The position numbers and the translations under genes were made by a program. A stretch of DNA of 64,000 bases, taken from NCBI RefSeq assembly GCF_903645325.1, contig NZ_CAHJXQ010000008.1, positions 1-64,000 on the forward strand, read 5' to 3'. Source of the stretch: Microbacterium tenebrionis. GTDB taxonomy: Bacteria; Actinomycetota; Actinomycetes; Actinomycetales; Microbacteriaceae. Positions 26,778 through 35,026 of this stretch are shown piece after piece. The notes below the pieces were generated by a model that saw only the letters and a program-made list of their open reading frames with translations, had not been told where the DNA came from and searched no databases. How positions within the stretch are numbered: position 1 is the first letter of the stretch; every line of letters starts with the position of its first letter.

Positions 26778-27595
26778 TGAAGACGACCAAGACACCTGCG
26801 CCGCGCCGCGGCTCTGCGAACGTGGCATCCGTCGCCAGAGTCGACCTGATCCCGCCGATCATCGAGGTGCGGCGCACCGAGAACGCGCGCATCCGCGGTC
26901 TGATGGCGGGTCTTGTGGGCCTGGCCGTCGTCGTGGCGGCCGGGAGCCTCGCCGCGTCGTTCCTCGCGAACGGCTCCGAGCAGACACTCGCGAAGGAGCA
27001 GGCGCTCAGCGCCCAGCTGATCGTCGAGCAGAACCGCTACACCGAGGTGGCGAACGTGCGGGCCCTGCTCGGCGACTACGAGATCGCCGCGATGTCGGCG
27101 CTGTACTCCGAGGCGGACTGGTCGCGCATCATGCGCGAGCTCGACGGCGCCATGCCGGACGGCGTCACGCTCGCATCCGAGGTGATCACGGTCAAGGGCG
27201 TGCTCGGCGCCGCAGCATCCTCGACGGCCGTCGCCACCGCCGGTCTCGACTCACCGGGCGTCATCGAGATCACCTTCACGGCCACGGCGAGCGTCTTCGA
27301 CTCGCCCACCCCGCTCCTGAACCGGCTGCAGGAGCTCACCGGCTATGCGAGCGCGACCGTCGACGCGGTCGCCGGCGACGACGAGGGGTACCTCATCACC
27401 GGCGTCATCCAGCTGAACTCCTCGGCCCTGGGCGGCACGGCACGCACCGAGCGCCTTGACCAGGACCGCCTCGCGACGCTCCGCAGCGAACTCGAATCCT
27501 CCGTCATCGCACCGCCGGCACCAGCCGCTCCCGACGAGAGCTCCGCGATCGCGGACGCCGGATCCACCGACGATCTGACGAACCCGGAGGAATGA
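26777..27595 (+). CDS. pilN: Type IV pilus assembly protein PilN-like
   Basis: A 272-residue bitopic membrane protein. The short cytoplasmic N-terminus carries VARVDLIPPIIEVRR (about residues 19-33), the counterpart of the INLLP motif that binds PilM. One transmembrane helix (about 45-68) is followed by a coiled-coil-like segment and a ferredoxin-like extracytoplasmic domain. The tail after about residue 235 is low complexity and acidic. TGATG overlap with pilM and a four-base gap to pilO support an operon. Confidence 0.88.
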   Translation: MKTTKTPAPRRGSANVASVARVDLIPPIIEVRRTENARIRGLMAGLVGLAVVVAAGSLAASFLANGSEQTLAKEQALSAQLIVEQNRYTEVANVRALLGDYEIAAMSALYSEADWSRIMRELDGAMPDGVTLASEVITVKGVLGAAASSTAVATAGLDSPGVIEITFTATASVFDSPTPLLNRLQELTGYASATVDAVAGDDEGYLITGVIQLNSSALGGTARTERLDQDRLATLRSELESSVIAPPAPAAPDESSAIADAGSTDDLTNPEE

Positions 27596-27599
27596 CACC

Positions 27600-28178
27600 A
27601 TGTCCAGATACCGCTTCAGCCTCATCGTCGTCGGCCTGCTGGCCTTCCTGGTCCTCATCGGTGGTTGGTTCATCGGCGTGCAGCCGCAGCTCGACCGGAT
27701 CTCGACGGCGAACACGCAGACCGACAGCGTGCGGCAGCTGAACCAGATCCAGCAGGCGAAGAACACCGCCCTCGCCGAGGACGATGCGCACCTCGACGAG
27801 TACAAGGCGCAGTTGGCGAGCACGCAGGCCGAGATCCCCGCCGCACGCTCGCAGCAGGCGCTGATCGATCAGATCAACGCGGCGGCCGGCAGCGCAGGGG
27901 TCACCATGACGGCGCTGCGATTCGAGCCCGCGCAGGCCTACGTCGCGCCGGTCGGGGTGTCGCTGGACACCGCGTCCAGCGGGACGCTCGTGGCGATCGC
28001 GGTGAGCCTCAGCGCGCAGGGCGACCGCGCCGCGTTGGAGAGCTTCACCGCCAACCTGCAGGCGTCCACTCGCCTGATCACGGTGATCGACAGTCAGTAC
28101 ACCGGGCCCGAGGATGCCCAGCTCACGCTGAACGGCGCCACCTGGGTGCTCGTGCCTCTGGAGCAGCCCGCGCAGTAG
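27600..28178 (+). CDS. pilO: Type IV pilus assembly protein PilO-like
   Basis: A 192-residue membrane protein, partner of PilN. A single N-terminal helix (about residues 7-27) leads into a long helical segment rich in Gln/Ala/Asp (about 30-95), then a small globular domain. Size, layout and position after pilN fit PilO. AACCCGGAGG precedes the ATG. It is the last gene of the pilus cluster. No secretin gene follows, as expected for a cell without an outer membrane. Confidence 0.86.
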   Translation: MSRYRFSLIVVGLLAFLVLIGGWFIGVQPQLDRISTANTQTDSVRQLNQIQQAKNTALAEDDAHLDEYKAQLASTQAEIPAARSQQALIDQINAAAGSAGVTMTALRFEPAQAYVAPVGVSLDTASSGTLVAIAVSLSAQGDRAALESFTANLQASTRLITVIDSQYTGPEDAQLTLNGATWVLVPLEQPAQ

Positions 28179-28202
28179 CCGCCCCGCCCCGCCCCGTTCC
28201 CT

Positions 28203-28289
28203 GTGCGCAGCTTCGGATGCCGCGGGCGACACGCCGCGGCATCCGGCGTCCGGCCCCGCGTGTCGGGGCCGAAATCCGAAGTTGTGCAC
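28203..28289. repeat. 87-bp palindromic element, family B, copy 3
   Basis: Starts GTGCGCAGCTTCGGATG and ends AATCCGAAGTTGTGCAC, in the same orientation as the copies at 15672 and 15827. It occupies the gap between the convergent pilO and LLM oxidoreductase genes, 25 bases from the latter's stop. Confidence 0.85.
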
Positions 28290-28314
28290 GAGAGGAGCTG
28301 TGCAGGGGAGGAGT

Positions 28315-29367
28315 TCAGGCGGGGTCGCCCTGCACCGGGCCCTCGGTGTTGGGCTTCCAGCCCAGAGCAGGGGCGACGTGTTCGGCGAACGCCTGCAGCA
28401 CGTGCAGGTTGTAGTCGACGCCCAGCTGGTTCGGGATCGTGAGCATCAGGGTGTCGGCGGCCATCACGGCTTCATCGGCGAGCAGCTGATCGATGAGCAC
28501 GTCGGGTTCGGCGGCGTAGGTCTTGCCGAACGTCGAGCGGAAGCCGTCGATGATCCCGACCTGGTCGCCGTTCTCGGCGCTGCGCAGCCCGAAGTACGCG
28601 CGGTCCATATCGGACACGAGCGGGAAGATGCTGCGGCTGACCGACACCCGCGGCGTCCCGGTGTGGCCCGCCGCTTTGTACGCCGCGCGATACAGATCGA
28701 TCTGCTCGCGCTGCAGCTCATGGAACTGCGCGCCGGTGGCCTCGGTCAGCAGCGTCGAGCTCATGAGGTTCAGACCCTTGCGGCCGGTCTCCTCGGCCGT
28801 GGCGCGCGATCCGGATCCCCACCAGATGTGGTCGCGCAACGTCTCGGAGCGCGGCTCGATCGCCAGGTACCTGCCCTCGCCGACCTGCTGCGGATCTCCC
28901 TGGACCACTCCTGCACCATCGATCGCCTCGAGGAACAGCTCGAACTTGTCACGGGCGAGGTCGGCGCCGCGCGGATCCTCCGACCCGACGTAGCCGAACG
29001 CCTCGTAGCCGCGCAGCGCGGTCTCGGGTGATCCGCGGCTGATGCCCAGCGCGATGCGTCCGCGCGCGATGAGGTCGAGCGCGGCGGCCTCCTCGGCGAA
29101 CTGCAGCGGGTTCTCGTACCGCATGTCGATGACGCCCGTGCCTACCTCGATGCGCTCGGTCTTCGCGGCCATCGCGGCCAGCAGCGGCATGGGCGATGCG
29201 GCCTGACGGGCGAAGTGGTGCACGCGGACGTAGGCACCGTTGACGCCGATCTCATCCGCACCGACGGCGAGGTCGATCGTCTGGTGCAGCATGTCCGCCG
29301 CCGTACGGGTGCCCGAACCGGGCACGGGCGCGTAGTGCCCGAAGGAGAGGAATCCGAAAGCCTTCAT
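28315..29367 (-). CDS. LLM-class flavin-dependent oxidoreductase
   Basis: A 350-residue luciferase-like oxidoreductase, a different subfamily from the one at 12.2 kb. It starts MKAFGFLSFGHYAPVPG, then 'YVRVHHFARQAASPMPLLAA' and IALGISRGSPETALRGYEAF, and ends with MLTIPNQLGVDYNLHVLQAFAEHVAPALGW, all usual for the family. The frame opens at 29400, but homology and the MKAFGFLSFG start favour ATG 29367. FMN or F420 would be the cofactor; the substrate is unknown. A 120-base fragment of a close relative lies at 15915-16036, so the subfamily once had a second copy upstream of the pilus cluster. Confidence 0.9.
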   Translation of the reverse strand: MKAFGFLSFGHYAPVPGSGTRTAADMLHQTIDLAVGADEIGVNGAYVRVHHFARQAASPMPLLAAMAAKTERIEVGTGVIDMRYENPLQFAEEAAALDLIARGRIALGISRGSPETALRGYEAFGYVGSEDPRGADLARDKFELFLEAIDGAGVVQGDPQQVGEGRYLAIEPRSETLRDHIWWGSGSRATAEETGRKGLNLMSSTLLTEATGAQFHELQREQIDLYRAAYKAAGHTGTPRVSVSRSIFPLVSDMDRAYFGLRSAENGDQVGIIDGFRSTFGKTYAAEPDVLIDQLLADEAVMAADTLMLTIPNQLGVDYNLHVLQAFAEHVAPALGWKPNTEGPVQGDPA

Positions 29368-29407
29368 GGTCGTATGCAACCGAATGGATGCCGGTGGCAT
29401 TCCCCCT

Positions 29408-30997
29408 TCACGGCGCTGGGACGAGGAACCCGTCGAGCACGAGCTCGCGGATGCGCGGCTCGAGGTCCGCCCACAGATCCACCAGCGGCACCTCGAACAG
29501 GTCGGCGATCGCCGAGACGATCTGCATGACCGACAGCTCGCCGTCGCACGCCCCGACGAAACCGGCGAGCGCCGGATCGACTTCGACGGTGCGACCGAAA
29601 CCGCCGCCCTGCCGCAGCTCGATCACGCTCGGATCGTCGTTGCCGGGCAGGTAGTGCCGCGCCTCGGTGACATCGGGCGCCGTCACGAGCATGTGCGGGA
29701 CGCCGTCGCGCAGCCCATCGTGCGCCGCGAGGCCGTCCCGCAGCGCCCGACCGAGCGAACCGCCGGGCGCCGCGAGCGGCTGCGACACCTTCTCGAAGCG
29801 GTGCAGCGATTCCCCTGGTGCGGCAGGACGACGCAGCAGCACGTACCCGAATCCGACTGCGGTCACCCCGCGGGCGGTGAAGTCGTCGAGCCACGCCTCC
29901 AGCATCCGCCCGAACGTCGCCTCGCGTGGCGTCGTGCCGCCGTCGCGGACCCACAGCTCGGCGTACGCGAGCGGGGTGAGCTCTTCGCGCTCGATCACCC
30001 AGGCGTCGAGGGCGGGGTCGATCCAGGACTCCAGGCGGGTGAGGCCGGGGGTCGTCTTCGACCCTTCGACAGGCTCAGGGAGCGAAGACTGCGGCACAGG
30101 GAGCGAAGACTGCGGCACAGGGAGCGAAGATACCGACTCCCAGTTGCCGAGCAGCTGCGCGATGCCGCCGGGGGTCAGATGGCCTGGGACCGACCGGACG
30201 AACGCCTCGACCAGCGCATCCCCCACCAGTCCCCCGTCGCGGTACTCGTAGGCCGTCACGCCCTCCACCCGCGGCGTGATGACGAACGGCGGGTTCGACA
30301 CGATCAGGTCGAACGCCTCGCCGGCGACCGGCTCGAACATGCTGCCCTGACGGAACGTGATGTTCGTCACGCCGTTCAGGCGGGCGTTGAGCGCCGCGAA
30401 GGCCAGCGCGCGCTCGGAGATGTCGGTCGCGACGACCTCTCCGGCATGCCGGGCGACGAGCAGCGCCTGGATGCCGCATCCCGTCCCCAGGTCCAGTGCA
30501 CGCGCGACCGGCACGGGCACGACGAGCTCCGCGAGCGTCCGCGATGCTCCACCGACCCCGAGAACATGATCGGCCGGCAGCGCCGTGCCGAGAGCCAGCT
30601 CGTCGAGGTCGCTGGCGATCCACCACTCCCCGACGCCGTCGGCATCCACGAAGGACTGCGGGCGCACCAGCGCGGTCGGCACCGCATCCGCGCCGTCGAC
30701 GCGGGCAAGTCCCAGGGCGACAAGGCCGTCCACCCCGACACGAGCGAACGCCGCGTCGACCAGGGCCGCCGGCTGGGGCATCCCGAGAACGAAGAATCGG
30801 CCGGCGGTCGCCAGCGGGCCGACGTCGCGGGTGATCGCCCGCAGGACAGGCTCGCGGACTCCCCGGCCGAGTGCGTCGTCGGCCTCCTCTCCCCACAGAC
30901 GCCGGAGCGGTTCGGAGCGGAAGTCGGCGGCATCCAGATCCGCGGCCAGCGCCGAGGCGAGAGCGGGATCCGGGACAGGCGGGAGGGCTTCGGACAC
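29408..30997 (-). CDS. Class I SAM-dependent methyltransferase (HemK/PrmC-like)
   Basis: A 529-residue protein. An N-terminal domain of about 130 residues precedes the Rossmann methyltransferase core: ARALDLGTGCGIQALLVARH (SAM loop), VVATDISERALAFAALNA, and VSNPPFV, the NPPF signature of enzymes that methylate amide or amino nitrogens. A large C-terminal domain follows. The target is unknown. Between core and C-domain the chain has two copies of a seven-residue SLPVPQS repeat and PEPVEG, encoded by inserted DNA repeats. Start GTG 30997 is selected because TAGAGT lies seven bases upstream; GTG 31006 would be inside that box. Confidence 0.82.
   Translation of the reverse strand: MSEALPPVPDPALASALAADLDAADFRSEPLRRLWGEEADDALGRGVREPVLRAITRDVGPLATAGRFFVLGMPQPAALVDAAFARVGVDGLVALGLARVDGADAVPTALVRPQSFVDADGVGEWWIASDLDELALGTALPADHVLGVGGASRTLAELVVPVPVARALDLGTGCGIQALLVARHAGEVVATDISERALAFAALNARLNGVTNITFRQGSMFEPVAGEAFDLIVSNPPFVITPRVEGVTAYEYRDGGLVGDALVEAFVRSVPGHLTPGGIAQLLGNWESVSSLPVPQSSLPVPQSSLPEPVEGSKTTPGLTRLESWIDPALDAWVIEREELTPLAYAELWVRDGGTTPREATFGRMLEAWLDDFTARGVTAVGFGYVLLRRPAAPGESLHRFEKVSQPLAAPGGSLGRALRDGLAAHDGLRDGVPHMLVTAPDVTEARHYLPGNDDPSVIELRQGGGFGRTVEVDPALAGFVGACDGELSVMQIVSAIADLFEVPLVDLWADLEPRIRELVLDGFLVPAP
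30062..30130. repeat. 19-bp palindromic repeat plus tandem 21-bp repeats inside the methyltransferase gene
   Basis: CCCTTCGACAGGCTCAGGG (30062-30080) is followed by 21-base units at 30078-30098 and 30099-30119 and a partial unit at 30120-30130. All lengths are multiples of three, so the reading frame stays open. Related 19-bp sites lie at 43937 and 59917. Confidence 0.8.
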
Positions 30998-31004
30998 GGC
31001 CGTC

Positions 31005-31010
31005 ACTCTA
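31005..31010 (-). promoter_or_regulatory. Putative -10 box (TAGAGT) of the methyltransferase gene
   Basis: TAnnnT hexamer seven bases before GTG 30997 on the minus strand; used to choose that start. Confidence 0.45.
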
Positions 31011-31102
31011 CGCGCCTTCAGGATTCCCCGAAGCCGCACACCTAGAATTGCGGGGTCACCACTCACGGGTCGCTCCTGCGCGCCCCGAGGAAGACCAGAG
31101 AC

Positions 31103-33151
31103 TTGATCAGCCCCCGAACCGGCAGACGCGCGCGCGCGAACCGCGGCATCCGCGGCGTACTGGCGTCGGCCCTCGCCGTCGGGCTGGTCGCATCAGGGCA
31201 GCTACTCGCCCCGGCATCCGCATCCGCCGAAACCCAGACCCCCGAGGACACCGGCACGGTCGAGCTCTCGCTGACCGCCGGCATCCACGGCCGCGGCGCC
31301 CCCGACGCCCCCGTCACCGCCACCGTCACGATCGACAACGGCAGCGACGCGGCTCTCGCCGCAGGGCGCGTCACGGTCGAGATCAACAAGACGCCGCTGG
31401 CGGATGCCGCATCCCTCACCGCCTGGCTCAACGGCGGCGACGCCGACGGGACCTTCACGTCGATCGGATCCGAGGAGTCCGGAGACGTCGCGGCATCCGA
31501 GAGCGCATCGACGTCGATCAGCGCGACCTCGGCTGTGCTCGGCGATCTGCCGGAGGGCGTCTACCCCCTGCGCGCACTGATCTCCGGCCCGAAGATCTCG
31601 GGCATCGCCGGAGCCACCAGCGTCCTCGTCGTCACCGGCGACACCGACCTGCAGCTGACCGTGGTCGTGCCGATCACCGCCACCCCTGCGGACGGCGGCC
31701 TGCTCTCAGCCGACGAGCTCACCGCGCTCACCGCCCCCGACGGGGCCCTCACGGCCCAGCTCGACGGCGCGGCGGGAACCTCGGCCGCCCTCGCCGTCGA
31801 CCCGCTCATCCCCGCGGCGATCCGTGCTCTCGGAACAGCGGCACCCGCGGATGCCACGGCGTGGCTCGCGCGGCTGGAATCGCTCGCGAACGAGCGGTTC
31901 GCCCTGCAGCCCGGCGACGCGGATGCGACCGTCCAGGCCCGTGCCGAACTGCCCGAGCTGCTCTCGACACTGCCGCTGACCCCCTACCTCGACCCCGCCG
32001 ACTTCACAGCGCCGCCGGCTGACGGCGAGACCCCCGCCCCCACGCCGACGGCATCCGGCCCCGAGCTCCCCAGCGATGCCGAGCTGACCGCCCTGGGCGG
32101 CGCCGAGTCCGGCGTGCTGTGGCCCCTCGGCGATGTCCGCACCGCCGATCTCGCCGCCTTCGACGGCTACCTGGACACCGACGTCACCACGATCCTGCCC
32201 TCGACGTCGGTCGCCTCCGAGTCCGGTGCGCACGTCGAGGTCGACGATCATCGGATCCTCGTCTCGGATGCCGATGCCTCAGCCGTCATCAGCGAAGCGG
32301 CCGCGACGGCCGATGAGTCCGACCGTGAGCGGACCATCACCTCCGGCATCGCCCGGCTGAGCCTCGTCCCGCAGGCGTCGCTGCTCGTCGGGCTCGATCG
32401 CGACGAGACGCGGACGGCCGACGCACTGCGCGAGACTATCCTCGCGCTGTCCTCCATCGCCGACCTCACGCCGCTGTCGGAGGCACGCGCCTCCGACCCG
32501 GCATCCGCCACGATCGTCTCGGACGACTCGCGCGACCGCGCGGACGCCCTCGACAACCTGCTCGCCGACGAGGCCCGCCTGACGTCGTTCGCGACCATCC
32601 TCGACGATCCGCTCGTGCTGCTCTCCCCCGAGCGCATCGAGATCCTGCGCCTCATCGGCGTCGGCTCGGCGAATCAGTTCGTCCCCGGCACCGCGACGCA
32701 CCGCACCGAGACCACGGCCACCCTGAACGCCGTCGGCGTGCAGCCGCCGAGCCCCGTGCAGTTGTTCACCGCGGCCGCCCCCCTGCCGGTGTGGGTGCAC
32801 AACGACCTGCCGTGGCCCGTCAACGTCACGCTGACCTCGCGGCCGTCGGACGCGCGTCTGGACATCGAACCGCGCACCGAGGTCGTCGCCCAGCCCGCCA
32901 GCAACACCCGCGTCAAGGTGCCGGTGTCGGCCCGGGTGGGCAGCGGCGTGCTCGACGTGCGTTTCGGGCTCGTCTCGCCCACCGGCGTGCACATCGGCAC
33001 CGACCAGACCGCGACCGTCACCGTGCGCGCCGAATGGGAGGGCATCGGCCTCGGCATCCTGGGCGGCGTCATCGGCCTGCTGCTCGTGCTGGGCATCATC
33101 CGCACCGTCGTCCGCCGACGCAAGGACAAGGCCGCCGATTCCGACGCATGA
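31103..33151 (+). CDS. DUF6049 family secreted/membrane-anchored protein
   Basis: A 682-residue protein of the actinobacterial family next to pcnA, murJ and trxB (the Rv3909 position in M. tuberculosis). An arginine-rich N-terminus and hydrophobic segment end at ASASAE, a signal peptide cut near residue 42. A very large extracytoplasmic part follows, Ala/Asp/Ser-rich, with a Pro/Thr linker around 312-325. A single helix (about 642-665) and an RRRKDK tail anchor it. The start is TTG at 31103 with GAGG upstream; start codon confidence is moderate. Role unknown, probably envelope-related. murJ, the usual next gene, is not here. Confidence 0.82.
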   Translation: MISPRTGRRARANRGIRGVLASALAVGLVASGQLLAPASASAETQTPEDTGTVELSLTAGIHGRGAPDAPVTATVTIDNGSDAALAAGRVTVEINKTPLADAASLTAWLNGGDADGTFTSIGSEESGDVAASESASTSISATSAVLGDLPEGVYPLRALISGPKISGIAGATSVLVVTGDTDLQLTVVVPITATPADGGLLSADELTALTAPDGALTAQLDGAAGTSAALAVDPLIPAAIRALGTAAPADATAWLARLESLANERFALQPGDADATVQARAELPELLSTLPLTPYLDPADFTAPPADGETPAPTPTASGPELPSDAELTALGGAESGVLWPLGDVRTADLAAFDGYLDTDVTTILPSTSVASESGAHVEVDDHRILVSDADASAVISEAAATADESDRERTITSGIARLSLVPQASLLVGLDRDETRTADALRETILALSSIADLTPLSEARASDPASATIVSDDSRDRADALDNLLADEARLTSFATILDDPLVLLSPERIEILRLIGVGSANQFVPGTATHRTETTATLNAVGVQPPSPVQLFTAAAPLPVWVHNDLPWPVNVTLTSRPSDARLDIEPRTEVVAQPASNTRVKVPVSARVGSGVLDVRFGLVSPTGVHIGTDQTATVTVRAEWEGIGLGILGGVIGLLLVLGIIRTVVRRRKDKAADSDA

Positions 33152-33225
33152 CGCTGACCGGGAATGCCGCGCGGTTACCATGGGTTTCACACTCTGACGC
33201 GTTTTCACGCGAGAAGGAAGAGGAC

Positions 33226-34197
33226 ATGCGCAAGGTCATCATCATCGGCTCCGGCCCCGCCGGATTCACCGCCGCGATCTACGCGGCCCGCGCGAACCTC
33301 GAGCCGCTCCTCATCGCGAGCTCGGTCGAGGTCGGCGGCGAGCTGATGAACACCACCGAGGTCGAGAACTACCCCGGCTTCCCCGACGGCATCCAGGGCC
33401 CTGACCTGATGTCGAAGTTCCAGGCGCAGGCCGAGAAGTTCGGCACCGAGGTCGTCTACGACGACGTCACCTCGCTGTCGCTGGACGGTCCGGTGAAGAA
33501 GGTCGTCCTCGGCAGCGGCGCGGAGCACGAGGCGCACACCGTCATCTACGCGACCGGCTCCGCTTACCGCAAGCTCGGCATCGAGGGCGAGGAGCGCCTC
33601 TCCGGCTACGGCGTCTCGTGGTGCGCCACGTGCGACGGCTTCTTCTTCCGTGAGAAGACGATCGCGGTCGTCGGCGGCGGCGACTCCGCGATGGAAGAGG
33701 CCACGTTCCTCACCCGCTTCGCCGACAAGGTCTACGTGATCCACCGCAAGGACACCCTCCGGGCATCCAAGATCATGCAGGAGCGCGCGTTCGCGAACGA
33801 GAAGATCGAGTTCATCTGGAACAGCGAGGTGACCTCCATCGAGGGTGGCGATGCCCTCACCGGCGTGACCCTGCGCGACACGGTCGACGGCTCGTCGCGC
33901 GAGCTGGCCTTGGACGGCCTGTTCATCGCCATCGGAAACGACCCGCGCACCCACCTCGTGCACGACAAGCTCGATCTGACTCCGGAGGGCACGATCTGGG
34001 TCGACGGGCGCTCGTCTCGCACGTCCGTTCCCGGCGTCTTCGCCGCCGGCGACGTCATCGACCCGACGTACCGTCAGGCCATCACGGCCGCCGGGTCGGG
34101 AGCGGTCGCGGCGCTGGACGCCGAGAACTTCCTCGCGGATCTCGAGGATGCCTCGGTCGAGGTCCCGGCCGCCGAAGCGGCCGCGATCATCGCGTAG
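33226..34197 (+). CDS. trxB: Thioredoxin-disulfide reductase
   Basis: A 323-residue FAD enzyme that passes electrons from NADPH to thioredoxin. FAD-binding GSGPAGFTAAIYAARA (residues 8-23), redox-active CATC (about 133-136), NADPH-binding GGGDSAMEEATFL, and the C-terminal FAD motif GVFAAGDV are all present. Start ATG 33226 has AAGGAAGAGG upstream. trxA follows after 60 bases, so the pair forms a thioredoxin operon. An acidic, Ala-rich tail of about 15 residues extends beyond the usual end. Confidence 0.96.
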   Translation: MRKVIIIGSGPAGFTAAIYAARANLEPLLIASSVEVGGELMNTTEVENYPGFPDGIQGPDLMSKFQAQAEKFGTEVVYDDVTSLSLDGPVKKVVLGSGAEHEAHTVIYATGSAYRKLGIEGEERLSGYGVSWCATCDGFFFREKTIAVVGGGDSAMEEATFLTRFADKVYVIHRKDTLRASKIMQERAFANEKIEFIWNSEVTSIEGGDALTGVTLRDTVDGSSRELALDGLFIAIGNDPRTHLVHDKLDLTPEGTIWVDGRSSRTSVPGVFAAGDVIDPTYRQAITAAGSGAVAALDAENFLADLEDASVEVPAAEAAAIIA

Positions 34198-34257
34198 GGA
34201 ACAGTTTCGACACCGCTGCTGTTGCAGCAGGTGACCTTCGATCAAGGAGATAAGCAG

Positions 34258-34581
34258 ATGACTGCCAAGGTAACGAGCCAGGCGACGTTCGAGCAGGACG
34301 TCCTGCAGGCCGAGGGCCCCGTCCTCGTGGACTTCTGGGCCGAGTGGTGCGGACCGTGTCGCATGGTCGCCCCTGTCCTGGACCAGATCCAGGCCGAGCA
34401 CCCCGACAAGATCACCATCATGAAGCTCAACGTCGACGAGAACCCCGAGCTGGCCATGAAGTACCAGATCACGTCGATCCCGGCGATGAAGGTCTTCCAG
34501 GGCGGCGACGTCAAGACGACCATCATCGGCGCCAAGCCGAAGCCCGCTCTCGAGCAGGATCTCGCCGCTTTCATCGGCTGA
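34258..34581 (+). CDS. trxA: Thioredoxin
   Basis: A 107-residue thioredoxin with the active site WCGPC (about residues 29-33), cis-proline loop SIPAMKVFQGG and normal length. It reduces protein disulfides in the cytoplasm and is recharged by the adjacent TrxB. ATG 34258 is used because of the CAAGGAG ribosome site; an upstream in-frame codon at 34222 lacks support. A strong hairpin follows 16 bases downstream. Confidence 0.96.
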   Translation: MTAKVTSQATFEQDVLQAEGPVLVDFWAEWCGPCRMVAPVLDQIQAEHPDKITIMKLNVDENPELAMKYQITSIPAMKVFQGGDVKTTIIGAKPKPALEQDLAAFIG

Positions 34582-34596
34582 TCCCCGGACGAACGA

Positions 34597-34628
34597 AGAA
34601 GGCGCGGACCGTGCGGTCCGCGCCTTCT
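34597..34628 (+). terminator. Hairpin terminator after trxA
   Basis: Fourteen perfect pairs around the loop GTGC (arms 34597-34610 and 34615-34628), rich in GC. No long T-run follows, which is common in high-GC actinobacteria. Confidence 0.75.
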
Positions 34629-34678
34629 CTGCGTCTGCGGGTCAGTCGTGGCGGTGTCAGGACGCGCCGCGACCAGCG

Positions 34679-35014
34679 TCAGGAGGCGTCGGCCACCCTG
34701 GCATCCCACCGGCGGTAGCGGGGCCCCTCGCCGAGGAGCCCCCACACGGCGGGCGTGAGCTCGGGGTACTCCAGCGCGATCTGGCGCATCACGCGGTAGT
34801 TCCTGGCCGCGTTGGGCCGCACACCGTCGTTCGCGGCGATGTTGTCGGCGCGCAGCAGGTAGACGACGAGCTCGTCGACGCTCGGGAGGTCCTCCATGAA
34901 GTCCCAGGGGTCCTCGCCGCTGAGCAGCCGCTCCTGAATGAGGACGGCCAGTTCGTCCGACGCCTCTGCGCGCAGCACTTCGAGACTCGCGCGGCGGGGG
35001 ACGGCTTCAGACAT
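34679..35014 (-). CDS. Small protein of unknown function
   Basis: A 111-residue acidic protein, helical by composition, with no signal or membrane segment and no domain I recognise. Notable stretches are LIQERLLSGEDPWDFMEDLP and DELVVYLLRADNIAANDGV. The ATG at 35014 is preceded by TAGGCT at six bases, giving the leaderless pattern. It faces trxA across a terminator and follows the sugar transporter gene by nine bases on the same strand. I infer a housekeeping accessory role at most. Confidence 0.7.
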   Translation of the reverse strand: MSEAVPRRASLEVLRAEASDELAVLIQERLLSGEDPWDFMEDLPSVDELVVYLLRADNIAANDGVRPNAARNYRVMRQIALEYPELTPAVWGLLGEGPRYRRWDARVADAS

Positions 35015-35020
35015 ACCTCA

Positions 35021-35026
35021 AGCCTA
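35021..35026 (-). promoter_or_regulatory. Putative -10 box (TAGGCT)
   Basis: TAnnnT hexamer six bases before the ATG at 35014. It overlaps the last codon of the upstream transporter gene, so the small gene may have its own promoter. Confidence 0.4.

Noticed and set aside
16287..28178. Type II secretion or prophage island
   Set aside because: pilT, pilM/N/O and minor pilins with class III leaders identify a type IV pilus; no integrase, phage gene or att site is visible.
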